Below, in pieces: positions 44,960-55,075 of a stretch of 64,000 bases of DNA. The stretch lies in the NCBI GenBank assembly GCA_015069195.1, contig SVJA01000006.1:1-64000 (forward strand), given 5' to 3'. The DNA is from Oscillospiraceae bacterium (GTDB lineage: Bacteria; Bacillota; Clostridia; UBA1212). Position 1 is the first letter of the stretch. Every line of letters starts with the position of its first letter. A program made the translations under genes and the position numbers. The notes beneath the pieces were generated by a model, which saw nothing but the letters and a program-made list of their open reading frames with translations, was not told the origin of the DNA and did not search any database.

Positions 44960-47900
44960 ATGAAGAAGTTTCAATCTTTAGTTAAAAAATGCAGGTCACT
45001 CATACTCATAGCGTTTGCTGTGGTTATGGTGGTTGCCGGCGGTTTGGCTGTCGGTAACAGCGGAAATGCTGTTTTGCAGGAGAGTTCTGCTGCTACGGGT
45101 CAGGCTTTTTTTTGGAAATTCGGTTCCGCAAATTCAAAAAACTATACCTCGTCCGGTGTGTCTATAACGGATACTAGTTATACTCAAGGTGGTACTATTT
45201 ATGACTATTCTACCATCAAGGTGACCGGAAGTGACCCGCAATTTCTAGCAAAGTCCGTAAGTATTTCCAGTGCTTCGACGAATAAGTGGTGCATAATGAG
45301 GTACAGAACCACAAGTGCCATTCATTTAAAGATTTATTTTGGTACGACGTCTGCCGGCATTAGTGAATCAAATGCTTTCTTTTGTTCTAATAGTTCAACC
45401 AATCCTTTGGAAAAAGACGGTGAGTGGCACGATTTGATCTTTAATTGTAATTCCTTGAATTCAAGGTGGACAGGAACTGTAAATACACTTAGATGGGATA
45501 TTGAAAACTATGCAACCAACGATACCATCGATATAGCTTTTATTTCAATTTTTAATTCAGATGCAAATGCAACTGCATGGGCACAGTCTACTATTACGAT
45601 GGGTACCGTAAAAGTTGAAGACGGGGCCCCTCAGACGGTAACAAGGGAAAGTCCTTTGGCATCGGTTCCTTTTCAGGGTCAAAACGGTGCTACTACTGGT
45701 CTTCCATCAAAACCTGATTACCTCAATTCGGTTCTTTCACCGGGTACACCTGGTGACTACAGCGGCTGGCGGTGTGTCTACTGTGTAAGAGAAACACATG
45801 CAGTGTTAGGTACAGTATATCGTATAGGTGACCAAAAATTGGCAGGTGCTACTACGAGCGGCGGTGGAAAGACCGTTGCTCAGTGGTTTCAGGCTTATCC
45901 TACAGGTATGGTTATTGCGACAGCCCGCGACGGCTTGACTAATTCAGCATTTAATCCGCTTTGGAACAACATTTCAGCTGAAAACTACATAAAAATTTCA
46001 GGTAGTACACTTACTATATATAAAATAGTTACAGAAACAGTGCAGAATTATAAAGACGTTACCACCTATGCACCGAAGACTGATGACTATGCAGCTATGG
46101 ACACATCCAAAATGGTAGGTACAGTTACTGTTGCGGGAGGTTCTACAGGTGAATACACAAGTGCTCCTTCTCATATGATATTCTACAGGAGTAATCTGAG
46201 CCAATATCTTAAGTTTGACGGTAATACTACCAATATGACTTTTACATATTCCGGTGTTTCCACTCCTTATGAGTTAGAAGTTCCGACGGCATCCCAAGGT
46301 AATGCAGACGGCGAGTATGCGGGTTACAGGGCTACCGGATATTGTGTGCCTAAGATAGCTATATACTATTCGGATGATAGTGCAGCAGAAGGTAATAATG
46401 CTGATGGTTCTATCCAATGGACATATGTTAATAAAGCTTCAGGCACGGTAGACTTCCAAACGAGTTCTACCGCATCAATAGGTTCATATTACGATAAGGA
46501 TTTGACCTATGACGGATATCCGGCAACAGATGCTGCTGTTTATAAAGGTAACGATAAGTACATGTATAAGGGGGCTTTTGCGCATCAGGTTCTTCCGGCA
46601 GGTACATATGTTGCAAAACTTGAGTATGATGTTTTGTATCCTCAATATGTGGAAGTGGAAATAAATAATGCTGCTATGGATAAAACCGGTTGTTTTGATG
46701 GTGCGAATCTTCGTATGTGGCCGTCTTCTATGTCTCAGAGAGAGCCGGATGGTGAGACTGAACTTTCTCCTCAGCCGTACGGACTTATAACGACTATTCC
46801 TGAGTATGATTCTAATGGTGCTAAGGTTAAAATCTACGTTGGATTTGATAAGAATGATACGTCTACACAACCTTATAATGCGGATATACCAGATGGTCAT
46901 CAGTCAACAGATACAACGTATAATACTATTACCGGAAACTTAAAATTGTTTGGTGGTGCTTTTCGACGTGGTGAAGCAAAACCCAGTGTCAATCAGAAGG
47001 CTTACGGATACAAACATATATGGCGTCGTTGCGGAACCGTGATTGACGGCATTTATTATGAGGGTTGGGTTGATACATACTTCACTACTTTCTGGACCAA
47101 AGTTGCCAAAGACAATAATGATGATGGCGATATAAAGGAAACAAAATTTGTAACTGATTTGAATATACTTAAGTGTATACCAAGTTTGTGTTATGATGAA
47201 GGAGAGGGTGATACTCACTACGGTAGATGGAAGAATTATACAAAGGTTGCTAATACTTCTGCACAGTTCTCTGTCAGATGGACATGGTCTTTTAACAGCG
47301 AGGAAAATGTAGAGGCATTTACTGATGGTAATACTAACTACGATTTTGCACAGGTTGAGTACAACTCTAATAATTTTGTAACTCTTACTTCTACAGGAAC
47401 TTCAGAGCAATATTTTAGCATGGGTCATACCTTTACATCATCTGCAACCTATAGTGATTATGGTAATGCTGCATCGCTTGTTGCTCCGGGAACTACAGGT
47501 CTTTGTAATGTAAATTATATAGATCCGTTTAACGCATATAATCATGGTGTTGACACCATGTATGCCGGGTTGGTTTGTCGTACACAGGATACTTATTCAC
47601 AAGGAAGAAGTGTATATATCGGATGTTATACCAAAAGTGATGATGCCACTGCTGAGAAAAATAAATATCGTGGTTGGGTGAGTTCTGCAGATATGCCTGC
47701 TACAGGTGCATGGACAACATTGGTAGCACCACTTAGTAATAATAGTGCGCTTAAAAACTATATAAAAGAGTATTCTACAAGCAATACTACAGGTCATAAC
47801 TCTGAAGTGGGTTTCAATTTGGGCGAACTTACTCGTATTGAGATAAGACCTTTTGTGGATGATTCGGGTAGTAAAGTTATCGGCGGTAAATCTATTGATA

Positions 47901-50900
47901 TTGCGATGGTTGGTATTTTTACCAGTGCAGCAGAGGCACAGGCATATGGTGAAAAATATATAACAACAAACTTAGGTACTAATATGGGTTCTGTGAGAAC
48001 TATATCCAGCACCGGAGGTACGATATCCCTTTCAAAAAAGGATAATTCTACTGCTACATTGTCGAACGGTGTCATTTCTAAGCTTCCGGCAACCGATGGA
48101 TATAAGGTTACTGTTACTCCAAGTGCCGGTTATTATTGCAGCGGTCTTTATTTTAGACCTACAGGTTTTAGATTAAACGGTACTAATAATGTTGATGTTG
48201 CTATACAATACTTCTCTGTTGGTAATGCAAATTCCGGTACACTTTCGAATGTTACTAATAATGCTGAGAAAGTAAATTTGCTTGATACAAACTTTATGAA
48301 TAATGGGTTGTTCACTTCTAATCTGAAAACTGAAAGCGGATGGATAAACAACGTTTGGGGCGACAATGTCATTATGACTCAGGGTCAGATCAAGGCTTAC
48401 AATGCAAAACTTACACAGGTTTCTGATGCTGCAAGAAAGGACCAGGCTGTTGATCTCCTTGATATGACTGCAAAAAAGTCATTAGACCAAACTAAAATCC
48501 AAGCTTATATTGACCAGTTGTGTAGTGCGGCTAATAAAGGTTACAATGAAACTGCATATAACAACCGAAATTATGGTGCTGCTTCATCATCGTATGTGAA
48601 ATTTGGTGTCGTGACGACTCGTGCGAACATAAGAGCTCTTCCGACAGCCGAAACTTATATTGATGGTGATGGACATGATGCTATTCAGGAAGCTGATCTT
48701 GCATACGGTCTCCCTGTATGGGTTCTCCACGAGGATTCTACCGGAACATACTATTTTGTTCAGTCATATAACTACAGAGGTTGGGTGCTTAAGAGTGCTA
48801 TTGCCACTACTACAAGTTACCGTGAGTGGATTGAGTTTGCTGCCCCTGAAATTCGCGGAGACATTGTTGTGACTACGTCACGTACTGTTAGTATCAACGG
48901 TGCGACTGCTGAAATGGGTGTTCCTTTCCAATGTGTGAGCGGTAGTGCAGGTTCTACGTCGTTTACTATTAAGGTTCCTACTAATGTTAATGGTGCACTC
49001 GGTTCTAAAGATGTGGTGATTTCAAGTGATGATGCGAATTTCGGATATTTACCTTACACTTGGAATAATTATGTAAAACAGGCGTTTAAATATCTTAATC
49101 AAGATTATTCTTGGGGTAGCTTTGGCACAGGTCTTGTAGACTGTTCAGGTTTTGCTTGCAATGTATTGCGAACCTTTGGTTTAAAGATTATGCGAAATAC
49201 TACTACTCAAAAAGGTTCAGGTTATACAACGATTATTAACGGTAAAACCTACAGCAGTGCGACTGATAATGGCGACGATATTGCTAAATTTTCAGGTACT
49301 CCGATGATTCTTTTGAGCTCTAATCATGCAGTTCTGTATTTAGGTTTTTATAACGGAAAGCACTATATAATTGATTCGCATGATGGAGACATTAAAAAGG
49401 TTAGTGTGCGTGAACTTACGAGTGCTGATATAAGTGCGACATATACTATTTATAACATTATGGCTCCTGATAACTGGCTGGAAGAGTCGCCTTTGAGAAT
49501 TTCCGGAGTTAAGCAATCCGGTCAATCCTTTACCAGAACTATTCGTGCTCTGCAAACCGGTACGGTGTCGGATTCCTTGAACGGTTATATACATGCCGAT
49601 GCTTCTACTCTTGTGGATAACGGTAAAACAGGCGGTAATGCTTGGATCCTCAACTCCGGCGGACGTGATATCTATGTATGGGCAGAGTTCTCTCCGATAC
49701 AATCTGAATTTGCTATTGACGTGCAGCTACAGATTCCGGATGGATTTGGCCTTGCTGATGAGGTTTACTATGGTGGATTTACAAATGGTACAGATCATCA
49801 GGAAGTTGCCAAAGTTCTTTCTAAAGCAAACGGCGGTACACAGGCTACCAGATTGACAGTATTTAAAGGATATAAGCTTGTTGATATAGTTGTTACCGGA
49901 GGTGCAACACGATCTACTGCAAATGTTTCTAAAGATGCAAGTGATAATAATGGTGCTGAGATTACATTTCCCGGCCATACATTTGAAGGTACAACGATTG
50001 CTAAAGGCGGTACGATTTCACCTTCTTACACAGCGATTGATACTCTCAAAGCCGGTACGACAGATGGCTCTGTAACATACATCATTCAGCCGACATCGTA
50101 TACAATTGAGTACAATTCAAACTATCCGTCCGGTACTCAGACTACTGTTACAGGTACACACTACTACAATTGTACAGGTAACCTTGTAAACGGCACCGCT
50201 TCTTTTACAGCATCGCAAGGTCCGGGCGGAGCATGGTCTGCGTCAAAGAATTTCAGTGCCGGAACTCATTACAAGTTTATGGGATGGTCCGAGAGTAATT
50301 CAGGAGTTGTTAAATTTTACGAGGATAACACGGAAGATTATTCTGCAAAGATTAATAACCTTGTTACAACAGGTCAGCAGGGCGCTAAGTATCAACTTCA
50401 CGGCGCATGGGCTCCGATAAATTACACGCTTTCTGTTGAGTTTGTATCACAGGTTGACCGTGAGCTTATCGGTACTCCTGAAGGTTTCTATGTAAAGGTC
50501 GGCGATACTACAATTAAGAAGAATCAGAATGCTACGACTGCTGATGCGACAGTTGATTTGTCAAAGTACAATGGTACCACAGGTAACAATATGAGTGCGA
50601 CTTATGCAAGCGGTATGTTATCATTAAAGACATCAAGCACAAGTGACCCGTATATTTTGCTTTCTCTCAGCAGTAGTGTCAGCGGAGGTAATGTTGATGC
50701 ATTGAAAAATAAATATATGTCAATTACATATAGAATGCCTGAAAATGTTGTTTTGCCGACAAATGCTATTTTCTATACGACACCGGCAAACAATGCTCAC
50801 GACGCTTACAAGCACTTGCCGGGTTGGATAAATGATGGTGAATGGCATACCGCAGTGTATAATTTGTCGGAAATAGAATGTTTCTATTATCTGAACAAAT

Positions 50901-52870
50901 ATCTTACCGGTGTGAGACTTCCGGGTTGCAAAACCAAGGATGCGACATTATACGTTAAAGATATCAGCTTTTATGAAACGCCTCCGACACTTTGGGGTGA
51001 TTCTTTAACACCTAATGCATCGGGTGCGCAAACCGCTCTCAAAACCCAGGGTAACTATACGTTCAACCATGTTTTGAACGCTTCCACTTCGGTGAATGTT
51101 GTGTCTGCACAGCAGGCTGACTACGGCTTCGTAATGGATCTTAAAGAAGCGTATCTGTTCTTCTATGATGCGAATAGAAAAACTGTTACCAATTCAACTT
51201 GGGATAGTAAATTCGGCGAAAGTGAGAGTATTACAGTAAACGGTGTTACACAGACGGGCTACGATGTGTCCGGTTTAATTCAGAACCATACTTTTGATAT
51301 GTCAAGCAAGAACTTTACTATGCCCGGCTATCATGCAAAACTCGTATTCGTATGTGACTACGTAAATTACAGTGTAAAAGTATTTACCTATACTGCAGGT
51401 GCATCAAATAATGCTGTAAGTTCTACTTATCATGAAAATAATGCTACTACTACAACTGAGCAGACTATCGGAAACGGTAAAGTTCAGATTGTTTCTTCTA
51501 AGAACGACGGTATCAAAGGTCGTTACGGCAGTACTGTTGTTCTCAAGGCTACTGCAAGTTCCGGATACAAGTTTGTAGGTTGGTATGAGAAACTTAAGGA
51601 TGCTACAAATACCAGTAGTAATGCTTACGGTAAGCTCCTTTCTACATCTTCTCCGTTTGAACTTTCTGCTAACCTGCATAAGAATATGGAAGTTGTAGCT
51701 GTATTTGCTCCTAATGCAAATTCTAATACCACATTCAACTTCCGCAACGTTTCAGGTCAGGTTATCCAGACACTTGTAGCTACAAGCGGAGCTGATATTC
51801 CTGTTACTAATATCACTGCTGTTCCTTTCAAGGCGGGTCATACGTTTAACGGTTGGCAGCTTTTAAAGAATGCTGATAAGTCTAATCCTACAAAGGTTAC
51901 TAAAAGCGGCAAGGATTATTGGATGGTTGACGGAACTACTCAGGCTACATACAAATATGGTTACAGTGTGCTTTATGCAGAAAAATCTTGTACAACACCT
52001 GTATATATTCGTGCAAACGGAAGCGGCAATGTATATATCGATGCTTCGTATACAGCTCTTTCAAATGGAACCGTCGTGATTGAAGTTGTGGGAGGCAACG
52101 GTACAATAAACGGTGCACCATCTGCTACAGTCGGTTACAATACAACTGTTACCGCAAATGCTACCGGTTCAAGTACATTCAAAGGCTGGATTGATAGGAC
52201 CGTAAATTCTACCAGATATTCTCCGGAAGCATATAAGATTGGCGACTATTATTATCCTTATATCAGTTATTCAAAGACATTCAGCTTTAAGGCTTTGAAA
52301 AACGGTATGAAGATTCAAGCTATATATGAATCTGCTACGGAAGCTGCAAAGAAACCTAATGTTTCTATAACACCTATTATTCAAAGTGTTAGTGCAACTA
52401 CTGCCGGTGGTCAGGCATACCATAGATATACGGCATACGGTTTGTTTACAGCAAATCCCGGTACGACATATAAGATTCTTGAATGGGGTACGTTGTTCTT
52501 CATGGGAGATACTACAAATAATGTACCGACAACGACATCTTTTGATCCGACTTCGGGTACAATGAAAACAACGAATGTTCTGACTACCGATACTCAAGGT
52601 AACGTTTCTAAACCGTCGAATTCGGCTGAAACTCAGGCAAATCCGACAGGTCAGTATGCTGCAAGCGTAAATGTCGGCGGTGCATACACAATCTATGTAA
52701 GAATGTACTGTAGATATTCTTATGAATTAAACGGTGAAACTGTATATGCTGTTACATACAGTGATACATACATGTTCTCAAGTTCAGGTACAGGTGAAGG
52801 TTACATAACACCTACCATTTATACTGATGGTGCCGACCTTAATCCGAAGGATTATGATAGTTTGTGGTAA
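44960..52870 (+). CDS. Giant secreted multidomain protein with SH3b, NlpC/P60 and InlB-like repeats
   Basis: From ATG 44960 (AGAAAGGTG upstream) this gene encodes about 2,636 residues. A signal peptide (1-46) is followed by a beta-sandwich module (about 45-205, with GEWHDLIFN) and similar modules near 795-1000 and 1862-2007 (GEWHTAVYNLS). An SH3b domain lies near 1213-1290 and an NlpC/P60 domain near 1370-1500, with catalytic Cys1395 (VDCSGFACN), His1456 (SSNHAVLYLG) and a DSH third site. InlB-type repeats follow near 1712-1817 and 2256-2412. It likely cuts peptidoglycan stem peptides while binding wall or host glycans. No LPxTG, dockerin or SLH anchor is seen at the C-terminus. Confidence 0.9.
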   Translation: MKKFQSLVKKCRSLILIAFAVVMVVAGGLAVGNSGNAVLQESSAATGQAFFWKFGSANSKNYTSSGVSITDTSYTQGGTIYDYSTIKVTGSDPQFLAKSVSISSASTNKWCIMRYRTTSAIHLKIYFGTTSAGISESNAFFCSNSSTNPLEKDGEWHDLIFNCNSLNSRWTGTVNTLRWDIENYATNDTIDIAFISIFNSDANATAWAQSTITMGTVKVEDGAPQTVTRESPLASVPFQGQNGATTGLPSKPDYLNSVLSPGTPGDYSGWRCVYCVRETHAVLGTVYRIGDQKLAGATTSGGGKTVAQWFQAYPTGMVIATARDGLTNSAFNPLWNNISAENYIKISGSTLTIYKIVTETVQNYKDVTTYAPKTDDYAAMDTSKMVGTVTVAGGSTGEYTSAPSHMIFYRSNLSQYLKFDGNTTNMTFTYSGVSTPYELEVPTASQGNADGEYAGYRATGYCVPKIAIYYSDDSAAEGNNADGSIQWTYVNKASGTVDFQTSSTASIGSYYDKDLTYDGYPATDAAVYKGNDKYMYKGAFAHQVLPAGTYVAKLEYDVLYPQYVEVEINNAAMDKTGCFDGANLRMWPSSMSQREPDGETELSPQPYGLITTIPEYDSNGAKVKIYVGFDKNDTSTQPYNADIPDGHQSTDTTYNTITGNLKLFGGAFRRGEAKPSVNQKAYGYKHIWRRCGTVIDGIYYEGWVDTYFTTFWTKVAKDNNDDGDIKETKFVTDLNILKCIPSLCYDEGEGDTHYGRWKNYTKVANTSAQFSVRWTWSFNSEENVEAFTDGNTNYDFAQVEYNSNNFVTLTSTGTSEQYFSMGHTFTSSATYSDYGNAASLVAPGTTGLCNVNYIDPFNAYNHGVDTMYAGLVCRTQDTYSQGRSVYIGCYTKSDDATAEKNKYRGWVSSADMPATGAWTTLVAPLSNNSALKNYIKEYSTSNTTGHNSEVGFNLGELTRIEIRPFVDDSGSKVIGGKSIDIAMVGIFTSAAEAQAYGEKYITTNLGTNMGSVRTISSTGGTISLSKKDNSTATLSNGVISKLPATDGYKVTVTPSAGYYCSGLYFRPTGFRLNGTNNVDVAIQYFSVGNANSGTLSNVTNNAEKVNLLDTNFMNNGLFTSNLKTESGWINNVWGDNVIMTQGQIKAYNAKLTQVSDAARKDQAVDLLDMTAKKSLDQTKIQAYIDQLCSAANKGYNETAYNNRNYGAASSSYVKFGVVTTRANIRALPTAETYIDGDGHDAIQEADLAYGLPVWVLHEDSTGTYYFVQSYNYRGWVLKSAIATTTSYREWIEFAAPEIRGDIVVTTSRTVSINGATAEMGVPFQCVSGSAGSTSFTIKVPTNVNGALGSKDVVISSDDANFGYLPYTWNNYVKQAFKYLNQDYSWGSFGTGLVDCSGFACNVLRTFGLKIMRNTTTQKGSGYTTIINGKTYSSATDNGDDIAKFSGTPMILLSSNHAVLYLGFYNGKHYIIDSHDGDIKKVSVRELTSADISATYTIYNIMAPDNWLEESPLRISGVKQSGQSFTRTIRALQTGTVSDSLNGYIHADASTLVDNGKTGGNAWILNSGGRDIYVWAEFSPIQSEFAIDVQLQIPDGFGLADEVYYGGFTNGTDHQEVAKVLSKANGGTQATRLTVFKGYKLVDIVVTGGATRSTANVSKDASDNNGAEITFPGHTFEGTTIAKGGTISPSYTAIDTLKAGTTDGSVTYIIQPTSYTIEYNSNYPSGTQTTVTGTHYYNCTGNLVNGTASFTASQGPGGAWSASKNFSAGTHYKFMGWSESNSGVVKFYEDNTEDYSAKINNLVTTGQQGAKYQLHGAWAPINYTLSVEFVSQVDRELIGTPEGFYVKVGDTTIKKNQNATTADATVDLSKYNGTTGNNMSATYASGMLSLKTSSTSDPYILLSLSSSVSGGNVDALKNKYMSITYRMPENVVLPTNAIFYTTPANNAHDAYKHLPGWINDGEWHTAVYNLSEIECFYYLNKYLTGVRLPGCKTKDATLYVKDISFYETPPTLWGDSLTPNASGAQTALKTQGNYTFNHVLNASTSVNVVSAQQADYGFVMDLKEAYLFFYDANRKTVTNSTWDSKFGESESITVNGVTQTGYDVSGLIQNHTFDMSSKNFTMPGYHAKLVFVCDYVNYSVKVFTYTAGASNNAVSSTYHENNATTTTEQTIGNGKVQIVSSKNDGIKGRYGSTVVLKATASSGYKFVGWYEKLKDATNTSSNAYGKLLSTSSPFELSANLHKNMEVVAVFAPNANSNTTFNFRNVSGQVIQTLVATSGADIPVTNITAVPFKAGHTFNGWQLLKNADKSNPTKVTKSGKDYWMVDGTTQATYKYGYSVLYAEKSCTTPVYIRANGSGNVYIDASYTALSNGTVVIEVVGGNGTINGAPSATVGYNTTVTANATGSSTFKGWIDRTVNSTRYSPEAYKIGDYYYPYISYSKTFSFKALKNGMKIQAIYESATEAAKKPNVSITPIIQSVSATTAGGQAYHRYTAYGLFTANPGTTYKILEWGTLFFMGDTTNNVPTTTSFDPTSGTMKTTNVLTTDTQGNVSKPSNSAETQANPTGQYAASVNVGGAYTIYVRMYCRYSYELNGETVYAVTYSDTYMFSSSGTGEGYITPTIYTDGADLNPKDYDSLW

Positions 52871-52883
52871 AATTTCATAAAGC

Positions 52884-52930
52884 AATCTCCCGGTAAATGG
52901 TTCAGACGCCATTTACCGGGAGATTTTGTT
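52884..52930 (+). terminator. Terminator of the giant gene
   Basis: A perfect 17-bp stem (52884-52900 with 52909-52925), 8-nt loop, is followed by TTGTTTT. It starts 13 nt after the stop codon. Confidence 0.85.
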
Positions 52931-53067
52931 TTATCAATGATATTTAGCATGGTGAAAAAGCCTATCTGTGTATTCTCATCAAGAACGCACCTTTAAGATA
53001 TTTAAGCTGCCTTGAAAAAGTTTGAGTTTGGGTTATACTATGTTTCTAAACTATTTTAACTCACTAA

Positions 53068-53136
53068 GTTACCATAAAAAAACAACCTTCAAAATCTGAT
53101 ATCGGGCAGATTTTGAAGGTTGTTTTTTATGGTAAC
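53068..53136. terminator. Very long bidirectional hairpin, about 30 bp
   Basis: Arms 53068-53098 and 53107-53136 pair along about 30 bp with one bulged base. A-runs and T-runs on both strands suit termination in either direction. It contains the end of the DUF4364 gene. Confidence 0.75.
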
Positions 53137-53654
53137 ATTGCTTTTATCACTCGCAGAAATACTTCTGATGTATTGTTTTTCCAGTTTTCGCAAACTGTTT
53201 CCGCTTCTGTTTTGTCGGCTACGGGGATTCTCACATCTGCGATGTAAGTGCTTCCGTCACGGATAAAGCATCTGCAGTAGATTTGACCGTCAGTTCCGGT
53301 GAAGTGGCTTGCATTTATTTCGATGGACTGCTTTATTTTGCTTTTTTCTTTGTGTACCAGCCGTTTGTAGATGTCTTTTATGGCAGGGGAAATTGTGCTT
53401 TCCAAGGATTTTAAAATATCAAGACCTTTTTTTGAGCACGAGTAGAGGGGGATGCCTCCGCTGTCCTTTACCGTTAAGACCAGACCGCTGTCCGTCAGGT
53501 CGCACAAAGCGCTTTGCATTGCAAAATAATTCATCATGCGCGGCTCCAGCAATATATCCGTGAGAAGTGAGCCGGGTGTGTCCATGTCAATTTCTTTCAG
53601 AACAAAAAGTATCAATATTTGATTTTCGGTGTACTGTGAATCGTTTTCAAACAA
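53127..53654 (-). CDS. DUF4364 family winged-helix protein
   Basis: The 175-residue protein starts NDSQYTENQILILFVLKEID with a winged-helix-like N-terminal half (about 1-90, LCDLTDSGLVLTVKD) and a beta-rich C-terminal half, as in clostridial DUF4364 proteins of unknown function, probably DNA-binding regulators. The open frame begins at TTG 53669, but the GGAGG inside it fits a start at TTG 53654, eight bases on. It follows the rhodopsin-transducer-like gene by 18 nt and is probably co-transcribed. Confidence 0.75.
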   Translation of the reverse strand: MFENDSQYTENQILILFVLKEIDMDTPGSLLTDILLEPRMMNYFAMQSALCDLTDSGLVLTVKDSGGIPLYSCSKKGLDILKSLESTISPAIKDIYKRLVHKEKSKIKQSIEINASHFTGTDGQIYCRCFIRDGSTYIADVRIPVADKTEAETVCENWKNNTSEVFLRVIKAMLP

Positions 53655-53672
53655 AATTCGTTCCTCCAAAAA

Positions 53673-54050
53673 TCAGTATGCGATAAGTCCCATAAAGCTG
53701 AGCTCTGATTGTGTCGTGTCGCAACGGCTGTATTGGCAGATGATCGGAGTATTACTCTTTATATAAATGGCATAGGGAATGCCTCTCTCGACGCCGTCAC
53801 CATTTATATCTTTGAGTTTGTCCATTCTGATGTGATTTGTTCTTCTTGCGGGGCAAACAGCCGTAAAACCGCTTCTGGGCTCTTTGTTTTCAAAGTAGAG
53901 AGTTATTTCAATTATAGCGTCCTCATCGCCTGTATTGAGCACACAGACCGCCTCATGGCTTACATAGTCGCCGTTATCTTTTACCGGATAGAATGCATCG
54001 GGCATAAACCATTCACATTTACCATTAGCTTTTGAATTAAAATTTTCCAT
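53673..54050 (-). CDS. Sensory-rhodopsin-transducer (ASRT) family protein
   Basis: This 125-residue all-beta protein has the family pattern CEWFMPDAFYP, HEAVCVLNTGDEDA, ITLYFENKEP, RTNHIRMDKL and GIPYAIYIKSNTPIICQYSR. The fold is a small beta sandwich first seen with Anabaena sensory rhodopsin. Firmicutes homologues have no rhodopsin and may bind sugars or small ligands. The frame extends upstream to 54092, but GGAG before ATG 54050 (MENFNSK) gives the family length. Confidence 0.8.
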   Translation of the reverse strand: MENFNSKANGKCEWFMPDAFYPVKDNGDYVSHEAVCVLNTGDEDAIIEITLYFENKEPRSGFTAVCPARRTNHIRMDKLKDINGDGVERGIPYAIYIKSNTPIICQYSRCDTTQSELSFMGLIAY

Positions 54051-54287
54051 ATCGATTCTCCTTTTGCATTGTTTTTGAGTAGTGTAACACATTTTTGCCG
54101 AATATACTATAAAAATGTCGCTTGATGTCGGGAAAAGTTTTTAGAATTAATTCAATAATGACTTAAGTGCCGATTTGGCAGGAAATACTGCAAAATTCAC
54201 ACTTAAAATGCAGAGATGCTTTACAAAAACGGCATTTAATGATAAGTTGAAAGCATTGTTTTATTGCTGACGGAGGGAGATCTCTAA

Positions 54288-54908
54288 ATGATTAAATATG
54301 AATATTTAATTAAAACTATAAATATCAAGAATGATTCTGTTTCGGTTAATTCAGATGTATGGGATTCTGTCGAACAAGGGACTGTCGCATGTGAAACTTG
54401 GAAAGGTTTTGCAAAAGCTCCGAAAACTGATTTTCGTATAATTCGTGTTGACGGCGGTTTTTTTGTGAAATTGCATACGGAAGAATGTGATTTGCGTGCC
54501 GAAGTCACAGTGCAGAACGGAGATATTTATCAGGACAGCTGTATGGAACTTTTTTTGTCACCTGACTCAGCTGACGGACGATATTTGAATTTTGAATTTA
54601 ATCCTAAAGGAATATTGCATCTCGGAATCGGTGAGGGAAGACCCGACAGGCTTCTTATTGATGCAACACGTGAGATTTTTAAAATTGAAAGTGTTGCAAA
54701 TGACGGCGATTGGAGTCTTTTGTTTTATATTCCCGATGAATTCCTGCTTAAATATTTCGCTGAAATTTCGAACCGTATGATGGGTAATTTTTATAAGTGC
54801 GGCGAACTTACGGGGCATTCACATTTTTCTTCTTGGGCTCCGATTGATACGGACCGACCTGATTTCCATCGTCCCGAATTTTTTGGATCGCTTGTCGTGT
54901 CGGAATAA
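54288..54908 (+). CDS. CBM9-like carbohydrate-binding protein, cytoplasmic
   Basis: The 206-residue protein resembles the carbohydrate-binding family 9-like domain: SRE-type segments include DSCMELFLSPD (about 84-94), YLNFEFNPKGILHLGIG (about 103-119) and PIDTDRPDFHRPEFFGSL at the end. There is no signal peptide, so it is predicted cytoplasmic, which is usual for stand-alone CBM9-like proteins of Firmicutes. The ligand is unknown. GGAGGGAG lies ahead of ATG 54288. The gene is monocistronic. Confidence 0.75.
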   Translation: MIKYEYLIKTINIKNDSVSVNSDVWDSVEQGTVACETWKGFAKAPKTDFRIIRVDGGFFVKLHTEECDLRAEVTVQNGDIYQDSCMELFLSPDSADGRYLNFEFNPKGILHLGIGEGRPDRLLIDATREIFKIESVANDGDWSLLFYIPDEFLLKYFAEISNRMMGNFYKCGELTGHSHFSSWAPIDTDRPDFHRPEFFGSLVVSE

Positions 54909-54940
54909 TAGTTTTGCTTTTAGATATAAAGTTTTTTGGG

Positions 54941-54969
54941 TTTACATATTGTGTTAATTATTGTAAAAT
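54941..54969 (+). promoter_or_regulatory. Promoter of leuS
   Basis: TTTACA (54941-54946) and TAAAAT (54964-54969) are 17 nt apart, giving a leader of about 100 nt. The leader lacks a T-box core, so T-box control is not supported. Confidence 0.5.
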
Positions 54970-55075
54970 ACCTAAATGTTATTATGGCTGAAATAGGTCT
55001 TTTGTGGCTTTATGGCTGTGATATGTTTAATTAAATTTTATTCACTTGTTAAAGTGGATTTTTGGAGGAATAAAA

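Noticed and set aside
54910-55075. T-box riboswitch upstream of leuS
   Set aside because: No T-box core sequence or antiterminator/terminator pair is present; only a simple promoter is seen.
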